Source of the DNA: CBDATB01 sp965199745
GTDB taxonomy: Bacteria > Bacteroidota > Bacteroidia > Cytophagales > Flammeovirgaceae
Assembly: GCA_965199745.1 (NCBI GenBank)
Contig: CBDATB010000013.1
Coordinates: 558,001 to 622,000 of the forward strand
Length of the DNA stretch: 64,000 nucleotides
Direction of reading: 5' to 3'
The notes under the pieces are model-generated. The model did no database searches, was not told the origin of the DNA, and saw only the letters and a list, made by a program, of their open reading frames with translations. Positions 36,801-44,163 of the stretch are shown here, in pieces. A program made the translations under genes and the position numbers. The number at the start of each line of letters is the position of its first letter. The first letter of the stretch is position 1.

Positions 36801-38408
36801 ATAATCTTCAGTGAGTTCACCTACCCTTTTTGTAACGTTATTGTTGGTATATACATAAGATACTGCCAATACTTCGTCGTTGCGAAGTGGTCTGTTTAAA
36901 GAAATATAACCGAGTTGCTGATGGATGGTATATTCCCTACCTTGTTCAAGTTTTCTGGCACCATTTAGTATTTCAAAATCTCGCCCGTTTTGCAGGCTGT
37001 CGGCAAGTGTGGCATCAATAGTACTCAAGGCATTGATAATATCTCCCTGCTTCCTAGCTTCTGGTTCATTGCTCAACAGCCTGAAAAGCTCATTAGCACC
37101 ATTATCTGCTTCAGCTTCACTACTTACACCTAGCTGCATAACAGCCTGATTGGCAGGGTTTTGCTCACCTAAGTCTGCAAAGGCAACAAAATTCCTGAGT
37201 GTTTCAGTATTATTATCGCGGTTGGTAATGTATACTTCTACTCTGGTTAAATTAATTGCTTGATCGACATTGGGTAAATTTTTCAGTGCTTGCTCGTATC
37301 GATTTCTAAAAAAATGACCTAGAAAAAAATGACGATTGGCATCATATTGGTCAGCTTTGAAGGCAAACTCTCTGGTTTGCCCCCCATTCTTAATAATAAG
37401 CTCTTCAGAAGAGCCTCGCTGGTTAGAAAATACAGTATTTAGATACAGCTTGCCGAAACGCAGCCTAGCACCAATACCAAAAAGATTGTGTGCACCTTTA
37501 ATCAGACTATTCTTTACGGGAAAGTTTATATTACCAAAGTCTAGGTGTTGAATAATATCTTCCTCAAAATTTTTGTAGGCAAATTTTATGTTTTGATTAA
37601 ACTGGAAAGTAGACTTAGTGTCGAAATTACCCTTGATAGATAGCTTTTTGCCCACATTTCCTTGAAAAGATAGCCCTACTTGCTGGTCAAAATTAAAGCT
37701 GCCATTTCGTTGCTGTCGTAAGGGAATGGAGGGGTTTTCTGTTGTTTGAAAACGACCACCAAAATCCAATAATAACGAACCGTTTAGGTTGATATTGATT
37801 TCGTCTCCACCGAATAGCCGTTTACCTACGGAGCCAATTTTAATGGTTGGAATGAGTTTATTTCGTTGTTCGGGTAGAGTAGCCGCCTTATCTTGACTAA
37901 TGGAAATATTTCTCCAGTAATTTTTTATATCTTTATTGAATTTAATATTTCGTAATACCTCAAAAGGTACTTGTGAGGGAGTTCTGAAATTATTTTTACC
38001 GTATTGCTCAGTAATTTCAAAATATTGCCCTTCACTATCAAGTTCTATTGATTGCTTAAAATCTTTAGGATGGGGAAGTAGAAAGGGTGATTCTGTGCTA
38101 TAGAGAGAAAAAGGATTACCATATCTGTCTTGCAGATAAGCAGGAGTTTGTATTGGGGGCAGCGTATCTAAAGAAGTACTATCTATAGCGGGTGATAGTT
38201 GTTTGCCTGTGGTGTCAGCAGTATTTCCAAGCTCTTGAGACAGCATGGGTTTGGCTAACAGGCTGGACAAGACAGTCAACAGAGTTACATAGACAAACTT
38301 CGGATACAACAAGCTCTTAACAATTTTTTTCGAAAACAATAGTTTTTGAAGAGGTTTTGACGCGAAATGATTTGCCTTTGCGGGTTGCGCAATAATTGAA
38401 CTAGGCAC
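30897..38408 (-). CDS. sprA: T9SS outer-membrane translocon protein SprA
   Basis: A 2503-residue protein, the giant 36-strand barrel through which type IX secretion cargo crosses the outer membrane (homologue of Sov in Porphyromonas). Start is GTG 38408; a hydrophobic segment at about residues 30-58 is the signal. Strand-rich blocks recur along the whole chain (N-I-N-F-P-V-K-N-S-L-I-K-G-A-H-N-L-F-G-I-G is a typical SprA_N block). A Lys/Glu-rich coiled-coil insertion at about residues 1950-2050 is unusual for an outer-membrane protein but is seen in other SprA sequences. It precedes ruvA in the minus-strand orientation, as in many Bacteroidota genomes. Confidence 0.96.
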   Translation of the reverse strand: MPSSIIAQPAKANHFASKPLQKLLFSKKIVKSLLYPKFVYVTLLTVLSSLLAKPMLSQELGNTADTTGKQLSPAIDSTSLDTLPPIQTPAYLQDRYGNPFSLYSTESPFLLPHPKDFKQSIELDSEGQYFEITEQYGKNNFRTPSQVPFEVLRNIKFNKDIKNYWRNISISQDKAATLPEQRNKLIPTIKIGSVGKRLFGGDEININLNGSLLLDFGGRFQTTENPSIPLRQQRNGSFNFDQQVGLSFQGNVGKKLSIKGNFDTKSTFQFNQNIKFAYKNFEEDIIQHLDFGNINFPVKNSLIKGAHNLFGIGARLRFGKLYLNTVFSNQRGSSEELIIKNGGQTREFAFKADQYDANRHFFLGHFFRNRYEQALKNLPNVDQAINLTRVEVYITNRDNNTETLRNFVAFADLGEQNPANQAVMQLGVSSEAEADNGANELFRLLSNEPEARKQGDIINALSTIDATLADSLQNGRDFEILNGARKLEQGREYTIHQQLGYISLNRPLRNDEVLAVSYVYTNNNVTKRVGELTEDYQGLGDEEVIFLKLLKPSIINTNFPTWDLMMKNTYRLNVIGLKEKDFQMRIFYKDDLTGQDNPSLHEGGPNIKDIPLIRLTGLDRLNKNRDPQPDGNFDFVEGLTVNAQNALLYFTVLEPFGSHLRSLFESADDTVNKQVLINRYVYDDLYRETQADATLNTARNKFILKGSYSAGAANQIQLPGIDIAEGSVIITVGSTKLNEAQYRVDYDFGKVTILDQGILSTGEEIKVSYEKSDIFNTQPRILAGVDAEYHLSKDIKLTGTFMHLNERPILSRVRIGEEPATNTVWGLGVSYQSSSRFLTKVVDALPFLSTKAESKLSFDGEFAQILPSSAGLLGEGGVSYIDDFEFSEVPYSLESSPNENWHLGSIPDMILQQSPQTEVLGQGFKRAKLAWYSIDNSFYFSGGIASRPQNLTDEDLQNHYVRNIGFNEVFPNRQQGNIGTSLERSFDLAFYPTERGPYNFNTNLTAEGELINPEQNFGAITRAIDHNNDFDNINIQYIEFWLMNPFINGVNGQVEGENNTTGGQLYFNLGNISEDVIPDGRHFFENGLMEEPGFTDFTEWGQVPNTQYIQNVFSGNRDIQDVGLDGLTDEQEASPDFFADYLSAISGQVSQEAFNTISADPSADNFRHFLGEDLDNQDIGILERYKDFNGTQNNSPINQGTAFTPSSRQMPDNEDLNRDNTLSTVEQYYQYKVELRPDLLSINHPFIVDQVRAYIEASDDSVTWYQFRIPIRDNPEVVNGISGFKSIRYIRTFLTGWSQPVVLRFVDMQLVGAQWRAFEQNLPSGNGGVKPEAPAVFDITTVNIEENGQSNEGSIPYTLPPGVIRDRDPTSLVLRQRNEQSIQLCVSDLPEEDGVGIFKNVQLDFINYERLQMFVHAQSDEASNDDLHTFIRIGTDFEENYYEISWNLRITPRGSIDPAAIWPAENSLDVAFEDLSTIKVRRNRVRGRTDLTPYKETLGRYRIKIVGNPDLSDIQTVILGVRNNSSANAQAFDACLWFNELRVSGFDRQKGWATRASVDLKLADFASVKAGISYNTFGYGGVQEKLRERARESTLSYNVSASISLDKILLHKIGLKLPLYVSYQRSTTDPKFDPRDKDVTLQASLNSFDTETQQSNYLQTVRFSRQKRSISLTNVRKIKLKPDGKSHFWDIENLSFSGSYTDEFRRDLNTFAYRLTQWNLSTAYTYNFNTKPLEPFKNIKWLNSPYLRLIKDFNISLSPSSLSVRGTLNRNFTITQLRNSNLDTVGILPNYEKTFTFDRNYNMRWDFTKSINFTYDAQANAIIDDPTGELDDPIAERDSLVKNLKNLGRLKAFNQSVAANYTLPFNKFPLTSWLKANLGYKANYIWTSGATDQIETFGHSAANTNNIAANANIDLNKVYNKIPILKDINAFASSGGSSGRGRENITPTDPLESKLKRIQKKLTRIEEKIKKRRDKEKNKLEEKFQKEPDEGSEKTASTLPAVPADSLIIPKYLLKKKRKIELIVKEIQEHIEQKKTQKKKKQKKHTEYKLAKGLGAVILSIKKIDVSYNQTNGTNISGFSYMPFLFGLHKETQAPSLPFILGVQDANIIRDNRDWLVISDQNHPFKQSSTEKISFKTSLTPIKDLKINLSAERSRTSGFSELYRYDTINNQFIPINIQRTGSFNSSFALILTAFSAGGAEGLFDKFSRNRDVIFQRLSLLNENQGSYDTTSQDVLIPAFVAAYAGHNVDNVGLSAFPAIPIPNWQITYSGLKNIPFFKERLKNISISHSYNSSYSVGNYTSNELYNTSIYRDNLSLDVNERNFISPISRGDTSVFTPLFTTDALVINERFSPLIGVNFTTKNNIQFKINYNKSREFTLGLTNPQVNETSSKDISLEVSFNKKGLKLPFKINGQTITLDNDLNFRFNLTLRDTRTVQRRFDQPGTITEGSSNLQIKPTISYVLNKWGNLQVYFEHAFYSPRISRSFPRRTTAFGVQLRVNLNEL

Positions 38409-38492
38409 GGAAAATGTGACATATTTACGGCAAATCAGGTTGTTTAATCAATAAAATTTTACTCTTAAAATGTAGTTTTCAGATCGTATAAG

Positions 38493-39095
38493 CTAGGCTT
38501 GTTTGAGGGTGAATTTAACTAAATCTTCTACAGAAGAAATATTTTTTTCATATTTGTTAAGTGCTGCCTTGATATTTTTTTGCGCAGTAGGTTTGGGGAT
38601 GCCTAATGCCAACAGGGCGTAGAGTGCTTCTTCTAATAAATTTGCTCGAGCATAATGCTCACCTGATGCTTTATTATCTTCTTCGGGGCTGCCTAAGTCA
38701 GGTAGTTTTCCTTTTAATTCTAAAATGACGCGTTGTGCTGTTTTTAAGCCTATTCCCTTAATAGACTTAATCGCCTGTACGTCTTCTTTGAGAATAGCAT
38801 TTCTTATTTCTGCCACAGACATAAAAGAGAGCAGCATTAGTGCAGTGGCAGCACCTACCCCCGACACGCTAGTTAGGGATAAGAAAACAACTTTTTCTTC
38901 CTCTAATTTGAACCCGTATAAAGTGAAAGCCGTATCCTGTATATGTAAATAAGTGTATAGCTTGGTAAGTTCATTTACTTTGATATTTGTAGAAGTATTC
39001 AGCGATATTTTTATGTCAAAACCAATGCCGTTGGTTTCTATTACTGCTAATGTGGGTTCTTTATGAACAAGCTTACCGCTGATGTAATTATACAT
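38493..39095 (-). CDS. ruvA: Holliday junction branch migration protein RuvA
   Basis: A 200-residue protein. The N-terminal OB-fold (M-Y-N-Y-I-S-G-K-L) is followed by two helix-hairpin-helix motifs, S-V-S-G-V-G-A-A-T-A and S-I-K-G-I-G-L-K-T-A-Q-R, that bind the crossover DNA, and a C-terminal UBA-like domain for RuvB (A-L-Y-A-L-L-A-L-G-I). Complete and ordinary. It lies 84 bp upstream of sprA. Confidence 0.97.
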   Translation of the reverse strand: MYNYISGKLVHKEPTLAVIETNGIGFDIKISLNTSTNIKVNELTKLYTYLHIQDTAFTLYGFKLEEEKVVFLSLTSVSGVGAATALMLLSFMSVAEIRNAILKEDVQAIKSIKGIGLKTAQRVILELKGKLPDLGSPEEDNKASGEHYARANLLEEALYALLALGIPKPTAQKNIKAALNKYEKNISSVEDLVKFTLKQA

Positions 39096-39180
39096 TTCCT
39101 AATCTTTTTTGTTGAGGAAAGAAAACCAAAGGTAGTGAAAAAAAGAAAACGTAGGCTCAAGGGCTAATAAAATATTAGAA

Positions 39181-39200
39181 TGTTTTTTTACCTTCGCAAA
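39181..39200 (+). promoter_or_regulatory. Promoter-like motif for tRNA-Arg
   Basis: TACCTTCG at 39189-39196 followed by CA differs at one position from the TAnnTTTG -7 element and stands 14 bp before the tRNA. The -33 position has no clear TTG. Modest evidence. Confidence 0.3.
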
Positions 39201-39210
39201 AGATTTTACC

Positions 39211-39284
39211 GCACACGTAGTTCAACTGGATAGAATATCGGATTTCGGCTCCGAGGGTTGAGGGTTCGAATCCTTCCGTGTGCG
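39211..39284 (+). tRNA. tRNA-Arg (anticodon TCG)
   Basis: A 74-base cloverleaf: acceptor stem GCACACG (39211-39217) with CGTGTGC (39277-39283), D-arm with GTTCAACTGGATAGAAT, anticodon stem TCGGA/TCCGA with loop TTTCGGC giving anticodon TCG, and T-arm GAGGGTTCGAATCCTTC. Discriminator base G; no CCA encoded. It reads CGA codons and, by wobble modification, others of the CGN box. No integration scar is visible next to it. Confidence 0.95.
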
Positions 39285-39367
39285 CAAAATTTAATTTTTA
39301 ATAAGATCTTTTTGTGTAACCACGATTGACAAATACAACGTTAATAGAATAAAATTATTCTTAACTC

Positions 39368-40321
39368 TTACTTTACTACGCACCCTTGTGTATTGATGGG
39401 TGATATATAAGTCTCAAAAGATATGTCCGTATTTGTATAAATTTGCCTTATTGTTTTTTCAATGTTTAAAGCATTTTCTTTACCTTCGGAAAGGGCAAAA
39501 ATAGCAGGACCTGAACCCGAAATACCTGCTCCCAATGCGCTGTGCTGTGTGGCAGCCTTTTTTACTTGATGATACTTGGGTATCAACATTGACCTTATCG
39601 GCTCAACGACCACATCTTCCAGAGAACGACCAATCAGACTATAATCGCTTTTCATCAGACCGGCAATTAGCCCTCCTACGTTACCCCACTGACGAACAGC
39701 GTTTTTTAATGAAATGTTTTTTTTTAGTATCTGACGGGCATCTGCTGTTTTTACCTCAATCTGAGGATGAATAATCGTTGCATAAAGGTTCTCGGGAGCG
39801 TCTATTCTAATCACATCAAGCGGCTGATAGCTCCTAATTAAAGTAAAACCACCGAGCAAAGCAGGTGCAACATTATCTGCATGAGCAGTATTAGAAGCAT
39901 GTTTTTCTCCTTCCATAGCAAAAGGAATTAGCTCTTTAGTAGTCAATGGCATACCCAATAATTGATTAGCTGCCCAGACAGCTCCTGCCGAGCTAGCAGC
40001 ACTTGAGCCAATGCCGCTTCCGGGTTTAATATTTTTGTAAATACTAATGGATATGCCCTGCTGGCTGCCTATATGTTTTAAAAAGTGATTGACAGCAATG
40101 CTCGCCACATTTTGCTCTGCACACAGAGGTAAAGCCTCGCAGCCCACACCATTTATGCTTGTGATTTCTGCCCCACTTTTTTCAGTAAGTGTAAGCGTCA
40201 TTTCATCAGCAGGGTTTTGTAGACAAAACCCCAGTATGTCGAAACCACAAGCTACATTAGCTACTGTGGCAGGAGCAAATACACTAATATTTTTACTATG
40301 TTTTATCACCTTTGATTCCAT
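39368..40321 (-). CDS. thrB: Homoserine kinase
   Basis: A 317-residue GHMP kinase that phosphorylates homoserine in threonine synthesis. The N-terminal signature V-F-A-P-A-T-V-A-N-V-A-C-G-F-D is followed by the ATP-binding loop P-G-S-G-I-G-S-S-A-A-S-S-A-G-A and the C-terminal A-L-G-A-G-I-S-G-S-G-P-A-I-F-A. All three GHMP motifs are intact. thrA and thrC are not adjacent, so the pathway operon is split, or this copy is alone. Confidence 0.95.
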   Translation of the reverse strand: MESKVIKHSKNISVFAPATVANVACGFDILGFCLQNPADEMTLTLTEKSGAEITSINGVGCEALPLCAEQNVASIAVNHFLKHIGSQQGISISIYKNIKPGSGIGSSAASSAGAVWAANQLLGMPLTTKELIPFAMEGEKHASNTAHADNVAPALLGGFTLIRSYQPLDVIRIDAPENLYATIIHPQIEVKTADARQILKKNISLKNAVRQWGNVGGLIAGLMKSDYSLIGRSLEDVVVEPIRSMLIPKYHQVKKAATQHSALGAGISGSGPAIFALSEGKENALNIEKTIRQIYTNTDISFETYISPINTQGCVVK

Positions 40322-40639
40322 TCATTTCAAGTAGTCTTTCAGTAGTTTCTAAAAAACTAATGAAACCCTCTATTGTTCTTAGCCTTATGTTCAAATGCTT
40401 ATGTATCCTTCCTCATCTGGAAATACAGAAAACAAAGAAAGATAAAGAGTGGAAAAATCTCATCGAGAGAACATGGAAATGACATTTTAAGTTTTATGGA
40501 AGGATACTTTAAGCTGAAGGATTAAAATAAAATCATTTTTTTCAAAATGATTTTCCTTGCACTATCCCAACACTTTTTCTTGGAATGAGGCAATTCTAAG
40601 ATGGCGGTGTTTGTATTTTTTTTTCTCGACCCTGCCTAC
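40322..40639. other. 318-base gap between thrB and eboF
   Basis: No gene is visible. AAAATCATTTT (40529-40539) and AAAATGATTTT (40544-40554) form a perfect but AT-only 11-base stem with loop TTTC, perhaps a weak terminator of the minus-strand eboF gene, whose stop is at 40640. The rest has no motif I recognise. Confidence 0.5.
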
Positions 40640-42004
40640 TTACTTTCTGTTGACCATATCCAATAGCCTACCCAAAATCTCGGTGGCATGAATTACTTCA
40701 CTTGCATGACCGGGTGCAATAAATACTGGAGACTGCTCTTTTGAAGCATTAATTCTACCATGCGAGCCTTTGACTAACTCGGCTTTTAATGGAATAATAT
40801 CCATGAGTTGCCGGAAACCGAGTTTTTTCTTGAGTAACTTCATAATAGTTATGAATTTTATTAAAGGTATATCCGGGTTTAGAAAAAGTTCTGCTGGGTC
40901 ATATCCCGGTTTTCTGTGGATGTCTACGGTTCGAGCAAAATCAGGGGCTTTTTTATCATCTAGCCAATAGTAATATGTGAACCAACTGTCCGAATCAGCT
41001 AAAGCAAGTAGATCTCCTGCCCTCGGGTGGTTGATATGGTGGCTTTTTTTTCCTGATTCGTCCCAAACCGACTCTACACCCTTTGCCGAATTAATGAGTG
41101 ATTTAATCGCTTCTTTTTGCGTGGGATCGTTAATATAAATATGGGCGATCTGATGGTCAGCCACGGCAAATGCTTTACTTGCACCCGCATCGAGTAACTC
41201 TCTGCCTATTTCAGTTTTAATACATAAATATCCTTTTTCACGTAATAATCTATTCAGGTGAATAGGCTGAGATACTTTTGTAATTCCGTATTCAGACAAA
41301 ATAACTACCTGCACACCTCTTTTATGATAATAAGCAATTAGTTCGCCAACCAGCGTATCTATTTCTTGCAAGTCTTTCTTAATGACCGATATATCGGGGC
41401 CGAATTTTTGTAAGCCATAATCGAGATGTGGCAAATATACGAGTGAAAGGTTTGGTTGATAAACATTATATAAACACATAGCTGCTTGTGCTATCCATTG
41501 GGAAGAACGAATACTTGTTTTCGGCCCCCAGAAGTTAAAAAGCGGAAAGACACCGAGTTTTTTTTCAATCATCGCCTTTATTTCCGCAGGTTTACAGTAG
41601 CAATCGGGTATTTTTCTGCCGTCAGCAGGGTACATTGGCCGGGGAGTAATGGAATAATCTACGTTACTGTACATATTATACCACCAACAAATATTAGCAC
41701 AGGTAAAAGTCGGATTTTGCTTTCTGGCTATTTCCCATATTTTCTCTTGTTCGACTAATTTGTTTGATTGTTTCCAAAAGGCGATCTCACACAGATCTCT
41801 AAAATACCAACCATTGCCTACAATACCGGTATCCTTGGGATACTTCCCAGTTAGAAAAGTACTCTGTACTGAGCAGGTTACCGCCGGAAAAATCGTTTTA
41901 ATAGTACTTAGGCTATGCTGCTCAATATATCGTTTAATATGAGGAGTATGTTCGCCGATAATTTCGGGAGTAAGTCCTACTACATTTAAAACAGCAGCGT
42001 GCAT
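40640..42004 (-). CDS. eboF: Alkaline phosphatase/nucleotide pyrophosphatase family protein EboF
   Basis: A 454-residue metal-dependent phosphodiesterase of the alkaline-phosphatase superfamily. The Thr nucleophile is in T-I-F-P-A-V-T-C-S-V-Q-S-T-F (residues 35-50), and metal-site residues occur in Y-L-P-H-L-D-Y-G and S-E-Y-G-I-T and in the C-terminal H-G-R-I. The closest named group is EboF of the ebo gene set (eboA-F), implicated in moving metabolite precursors across membranes; the other ebo genes found here are D, E and C at 46.8-50.1 kb. In other Bacteroidota the set is usually contiguous, so here it is split. The ebo assignment depends on these neighbours. Confidence 0.8.
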   Translation of the reverse strand: MHAAVLNVVGLTPEIIGEHTPHIKRYIEQHSLSTIKTIFPAVTCSVQSTFLTGKYPKDTGIVGNGWYFRDLCEIAFWKQSNKLVEQEKIWEIARKQNPTFTCANICWWYNMYSNVDYSITPRPMYPADGRKIPDCYCKPAEIKAMIEKKLGVFPLFNFWGPKTSIRSSQWIAQAAMCLYNVYQPNLSLVYLPHLDYGLQKFGPDISVIKKDLQEIDTLVGELIAYYHKRGVQVVILSEYGITKVSQPIHLNRLLREKGYLCIKTEIGRELLDAGASKAFAVADHQIAHIYINDPTQKEAIKSLINSAKGVESVWDESGKKSHHINHPRAGDLLALADSDSWFTYYYWLDDKKAPDFARTVDIHRKPGYDPAELFLNPDIPLIKFITIMKLLKKKLGFRQLMDIIPLKAELVKGSHGRINASKEQSPVFIAPGHASEVIHATEILGRLLDMVNRK

Positions 42005-42065
42005 TATAATTTTCCTTTTTAAGGTTAGTGGAGCTGATAAAAGGCGTAAAAATGAAAAATAAATG

Positions 42066-42137
42066 GGCTATGATGATAACTAAGTAGGTATATGTATCCT
42101 GCTAGTATACGGAAGTAGCAGGATAATTACCATAGCC
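42066..42137. ncRNA. Candidate structured RNA with nested stems
   Basis: GGCTATG (42066-42072) pairs with CATAGCC (42131-42137), and inside it TATCCTGCTA (42095-42104) pairs perfectly with TAGCAGGATA (42116-42125) around an 11-base loop. On the minus strand it lies in the eboF leader (62 bases before its ATG), on the plus strand upstream of a terminator 144 bases away, so it could be part of a small RNA or of a leader element. A mobile-element end such as a MITE is the alternative. Confidence 0.5.
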
Positions 42138-42280
42138 AAAGCGATGAAAGTAGGCAATATTTGTGTTTGTAATAATGTTGCTACTTATAATTCAAATAAA
42201 TTTTGCAGAAAGTAAACCAGATATAAAAAAATAATGTTTCGGTGCTAGGGTTTTTTCATTTTCATACTTAATTTATAACT

Positions 42281-42310
42281 AAAGGCTTTATTAAATAATA
42301 AAGCCTTTTT
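42281..42310 (+). terminator. Rho-independent terminator with no assigned gene
   Basis: AAAGGCTTTATT (42281-42292) and AATAAAGCCTTT (42297-42308) form a perfect 12-base stem with loop AAAT, followed by a T-run on the plus strand. No protein gene ends nearby on that strand, so it must end an uncharacterised transcript, possibly one containing the stems at 42066-42137. Confidence 0.75.
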
Positions 42311-42393
42311 TATTCTTCCCGTCAAATACGTTTCCGAAAGTGGGCTAAAAAAATATGCCTGTCGAGATTATTTCAATCTTAACACAAAACTCA

Positions 42394-42401
42394 TACTTTT
42401 G
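42394..42401 (+). promoter_or_regulatory. Bacteroidota -7 element of dapA
   Basis: TACTTTTG at 42394-42401 followed by CAGC is an excellent TAnnTTTG match. It lies 65 bases upstream of the dapA ATG at 42466 and inside the longer frame that begins at 42355, which shows that the longer frame is not the real gene start. A TTG at the usual distance is not visible. Confidence 0.6.
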
Positions 42402-42465
42402 CAGCATAAGTGTATTGAACAAAAAAATTTTACAAAATTTTGATTCTTTGTTTTTAATTAAAAAA

Positions 42466-43347
42466 ATGGTGTCATATATTCAAAAATTTTCCGGTACTGC
42501 TGCTGCATTAATTACCCCTTTCACTCCTGATCTTGCCGTCGATTATCAGTCCTTAGAAAACCTACTAGCACACACAATGCCTCATCTTGACTATTTGGTA
42601 GTTAATGGCACTACTTCAGAGTCTCCGACCCTAAGTGAAGAAGAAAAAAACAAGGTGTTAGATTTTATTGTCGAAAAAAATACCTATCAACGACCCATCG
42701 TATGGGGTTTAGGTGGATACCATACCGAACACATTATATCTCTATTAAAACAAATTGACTCCAATAAAATAAGTGCTGTGTTATCAGTGTCTCCACCTTA
42801 CAATCGCCCCAATCAACAAGGGCTGATAGCTCATTATACTGCGCTGGCCGATGCCTCTCCCGTGCCAATAATATTATATAATGTGCCTGCAAGAACAGGT
42901 AATAATATAGCAGCAGAAACTACACTGAAACTGGCAGAACACCCCAACATTGTCGGTATTAAAGAAGCCTCAGGCGATATAGTTCAAAGCATTTGTATTG
43001 CTACACACAAACCCGATGATTTCCTATTAATTTCAGGTGATGACCTACTGACCCTTCCGCTAATGTCTGTTGGTGCTGTGGGGGTTATTTCAGTATTAGC
43101 TAATGCTTTTCCTAAAGAATTTACCCAAAGTGTGCAGGCAGCTCATGCAAGAGACTACGTGGCAGCACAAAAAATATTATATAAACTTTTTGAACTTAAC
43201 CGCCTTATTTTTGCCGAAGGAAATCCCACAGGCATAAAAGCTGTACTACAAATACAAGGACTTATCAAAAACTACCTACGCTTACCACTGGTTAAGGCAA
43301 GTGATTCTTTGTACGAAAATCTTAAGCAGGTTATAGCAAATTTGTAA
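42466..43347 (+). CDS. dapA: 4-hydroxy-tetrahydrodipicolinate synthase
   Basis: A 293-residue aldolase-fold enzyme condensing pyruvate with aspartate semialdehyde in lysine and diaminopimelate synthesis. Schiff-base lysine K166 is in V-G-I-K-E-A-S-G-D, the catalytic tyrosine Y138 in L-Y-N-V-P-A-R-T, and G-T-T-S-E-S-P-T-L-S matches the pyruvate-binding loop. Start ATG 42466 follows the promoter at 42394-42401; the longer frame from 42355 adds 37 residues unlike the family. A complete, ordinary gene, 18 bp upstream of the methyltransferase. Confidence 0.97.
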   Translation: MVSYIQKFSGTAAALITPFTPDLAVDYQSLENLLAHTMPHLDYLVVNGTTSESPTLSEEEKNKVLDFIVEKNTYQRPIVWGLGGYHTEHIISLLKQIDSNKISAVLSVSPPYNRPNQQGLIAHYTALADASPVPIILYNVPARTGNNIAAETTLKLAEHPNIVGIKEASGDIVQSICIATHKPDDFLLISGDDLLTLPLMSVGAVGVISVLANAFPKEFTQSVQAAHARDYVAAQKILYKLFELNRLIFAEGNPTGIKAVLQIQGLIKNYLRLPLVKASDSLYENLKQVIANL

Positions 43348-43365
43348 ATACGGGAAACATAAACA

Positions 43366-44163
43366 ATGCGAAAATCCATTCGTCAAAAACTGATCACTGA
43401 TGAAGAGGAGTATTTTAAAAATGAAAATATCTCTATTTATTGTGGGGATGTTTTAGATTCTTCTTTTTTTTCTTATCCATTTATAGATTTAATTGTTACT
43501 TCTCCTCCTTATAATGTGGGTATAGATTATCAATCTAATAATGATAAATTGTCTTATCGTGAATATTTAGATTTTTCTAAAAAATGGATGAAAAATTGTT
43601 ATCAGTGGAGTAATACTCAAGCGAGATTTATTCTGAATATTCCATTAGACAAAAACAAGGGAGGACAAAAAAGCATGGGAGCAGATTTAACTTCCATTGC
43701 TCAAAAAGTAGGGTGGAAGTATCATTCTACCGTCATTTGGAATGAAGGTAATATTTCAAGGAGAACAGCATGGGGAAGTTGGATGAAAGCCTCTGCTCCA
43801 CATGTGATTGCTCCAGTAGAATTAATTGTAATTCTTTATAAAGATGAGTGGAAAAAAACTAATGGAACAAAAATATCAGATATTACTAAAGAAGAATTTA
43901 TGAAATATACTAATGGCATGTGGGTATTTAATGGCGAAAGTAAAAAGAGAATTGGACATCCTGCACCTTTTCCTCAAGAGCTTCCTTATAGAGCGATAAA
44001 ACTATTTAGTTATCAACAAGATTTAGTTTTTGATCCTTTTTGTGGGAGTGGAACAACTTTAATTGTTGCTAATAATAATAAAAGAAAAGGAATAGGTTTA
44101 GATATTGATAAAAGTTATTGCGAGTTAGCAAAGACAAGCAGAAATTCTTATGGAGTTTTTTAA
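43366..44163 (+). CDS. Type II DNA methyltransferase (class beta, T-S-P-P-Y)
   Basis: A 265-residue DNA methyltransferase. The catalytic motif T-S-P-P-Y is at residues 45-49, and the S-adenosylmethionine site D-P-F-C-G-S-G-T-T at about residues 222-231. Motif IV precedes motif I, so it belongs to class beta. S-P-P-Y is most often found in N4-cytosine enzymes, although N6-adenine is not excluded. The target-recognition segment lies between the two motifs. It overlaps the downstream HNH gene by 14 bases and is clearly more AT-rich than dapA and accA on either side, which suggests a later insertion into that locus. Confidence 0.93.
   Translation: MRKSIRQKLITDEEEYFKNENISIYCGDVLDSSFFSYPFIDLIVTSPPYNVGIDYQSNNDKLSYREYLDFSKKWMKNCYQWSNTQARFILNIPLDKNKGGQKSMGADLTSIAQKVGWKYHSTVIWNEGNISRRTAWGSWMKASAPHVIAPVELIVILYKDEWKKTNGTKISDITKEEFMKYTNGMWVFNGESKKRIGHPAPFPQELPYRAIKLFSYQQDLVFDPFCGSGTTLIVANNNKRKGIGLDIDKSYCELAKTSRNSYGVF

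Larger units (their letters stand above)
42005..42465. other. Divergent gap between eboF and dapA
   Basis: Contains the nested stem-loop at 42066-42137, a strong hairpin terminator at 42281-42310 and the dapA promoter element at 42394-42401, each listed separately. No convincing coding frame. Confidence 0.7.

Noticed and set aside
31036..37551. Plus-strand frames inside sprA (several of 60-120 residues)
   Set aside because: They are shadows of the sprA frame with no independent coding signal.
40529..40554. Strong terminator for eboF
   Set aside because: The 11-base stem is made almost entirely of A and T, so it is weak; kept only as a note in the gap entry.
42355..42465. Longer N-terminus of dapA
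   Set aside because: Contains the promoter element, and the extra residues do not fit the family.
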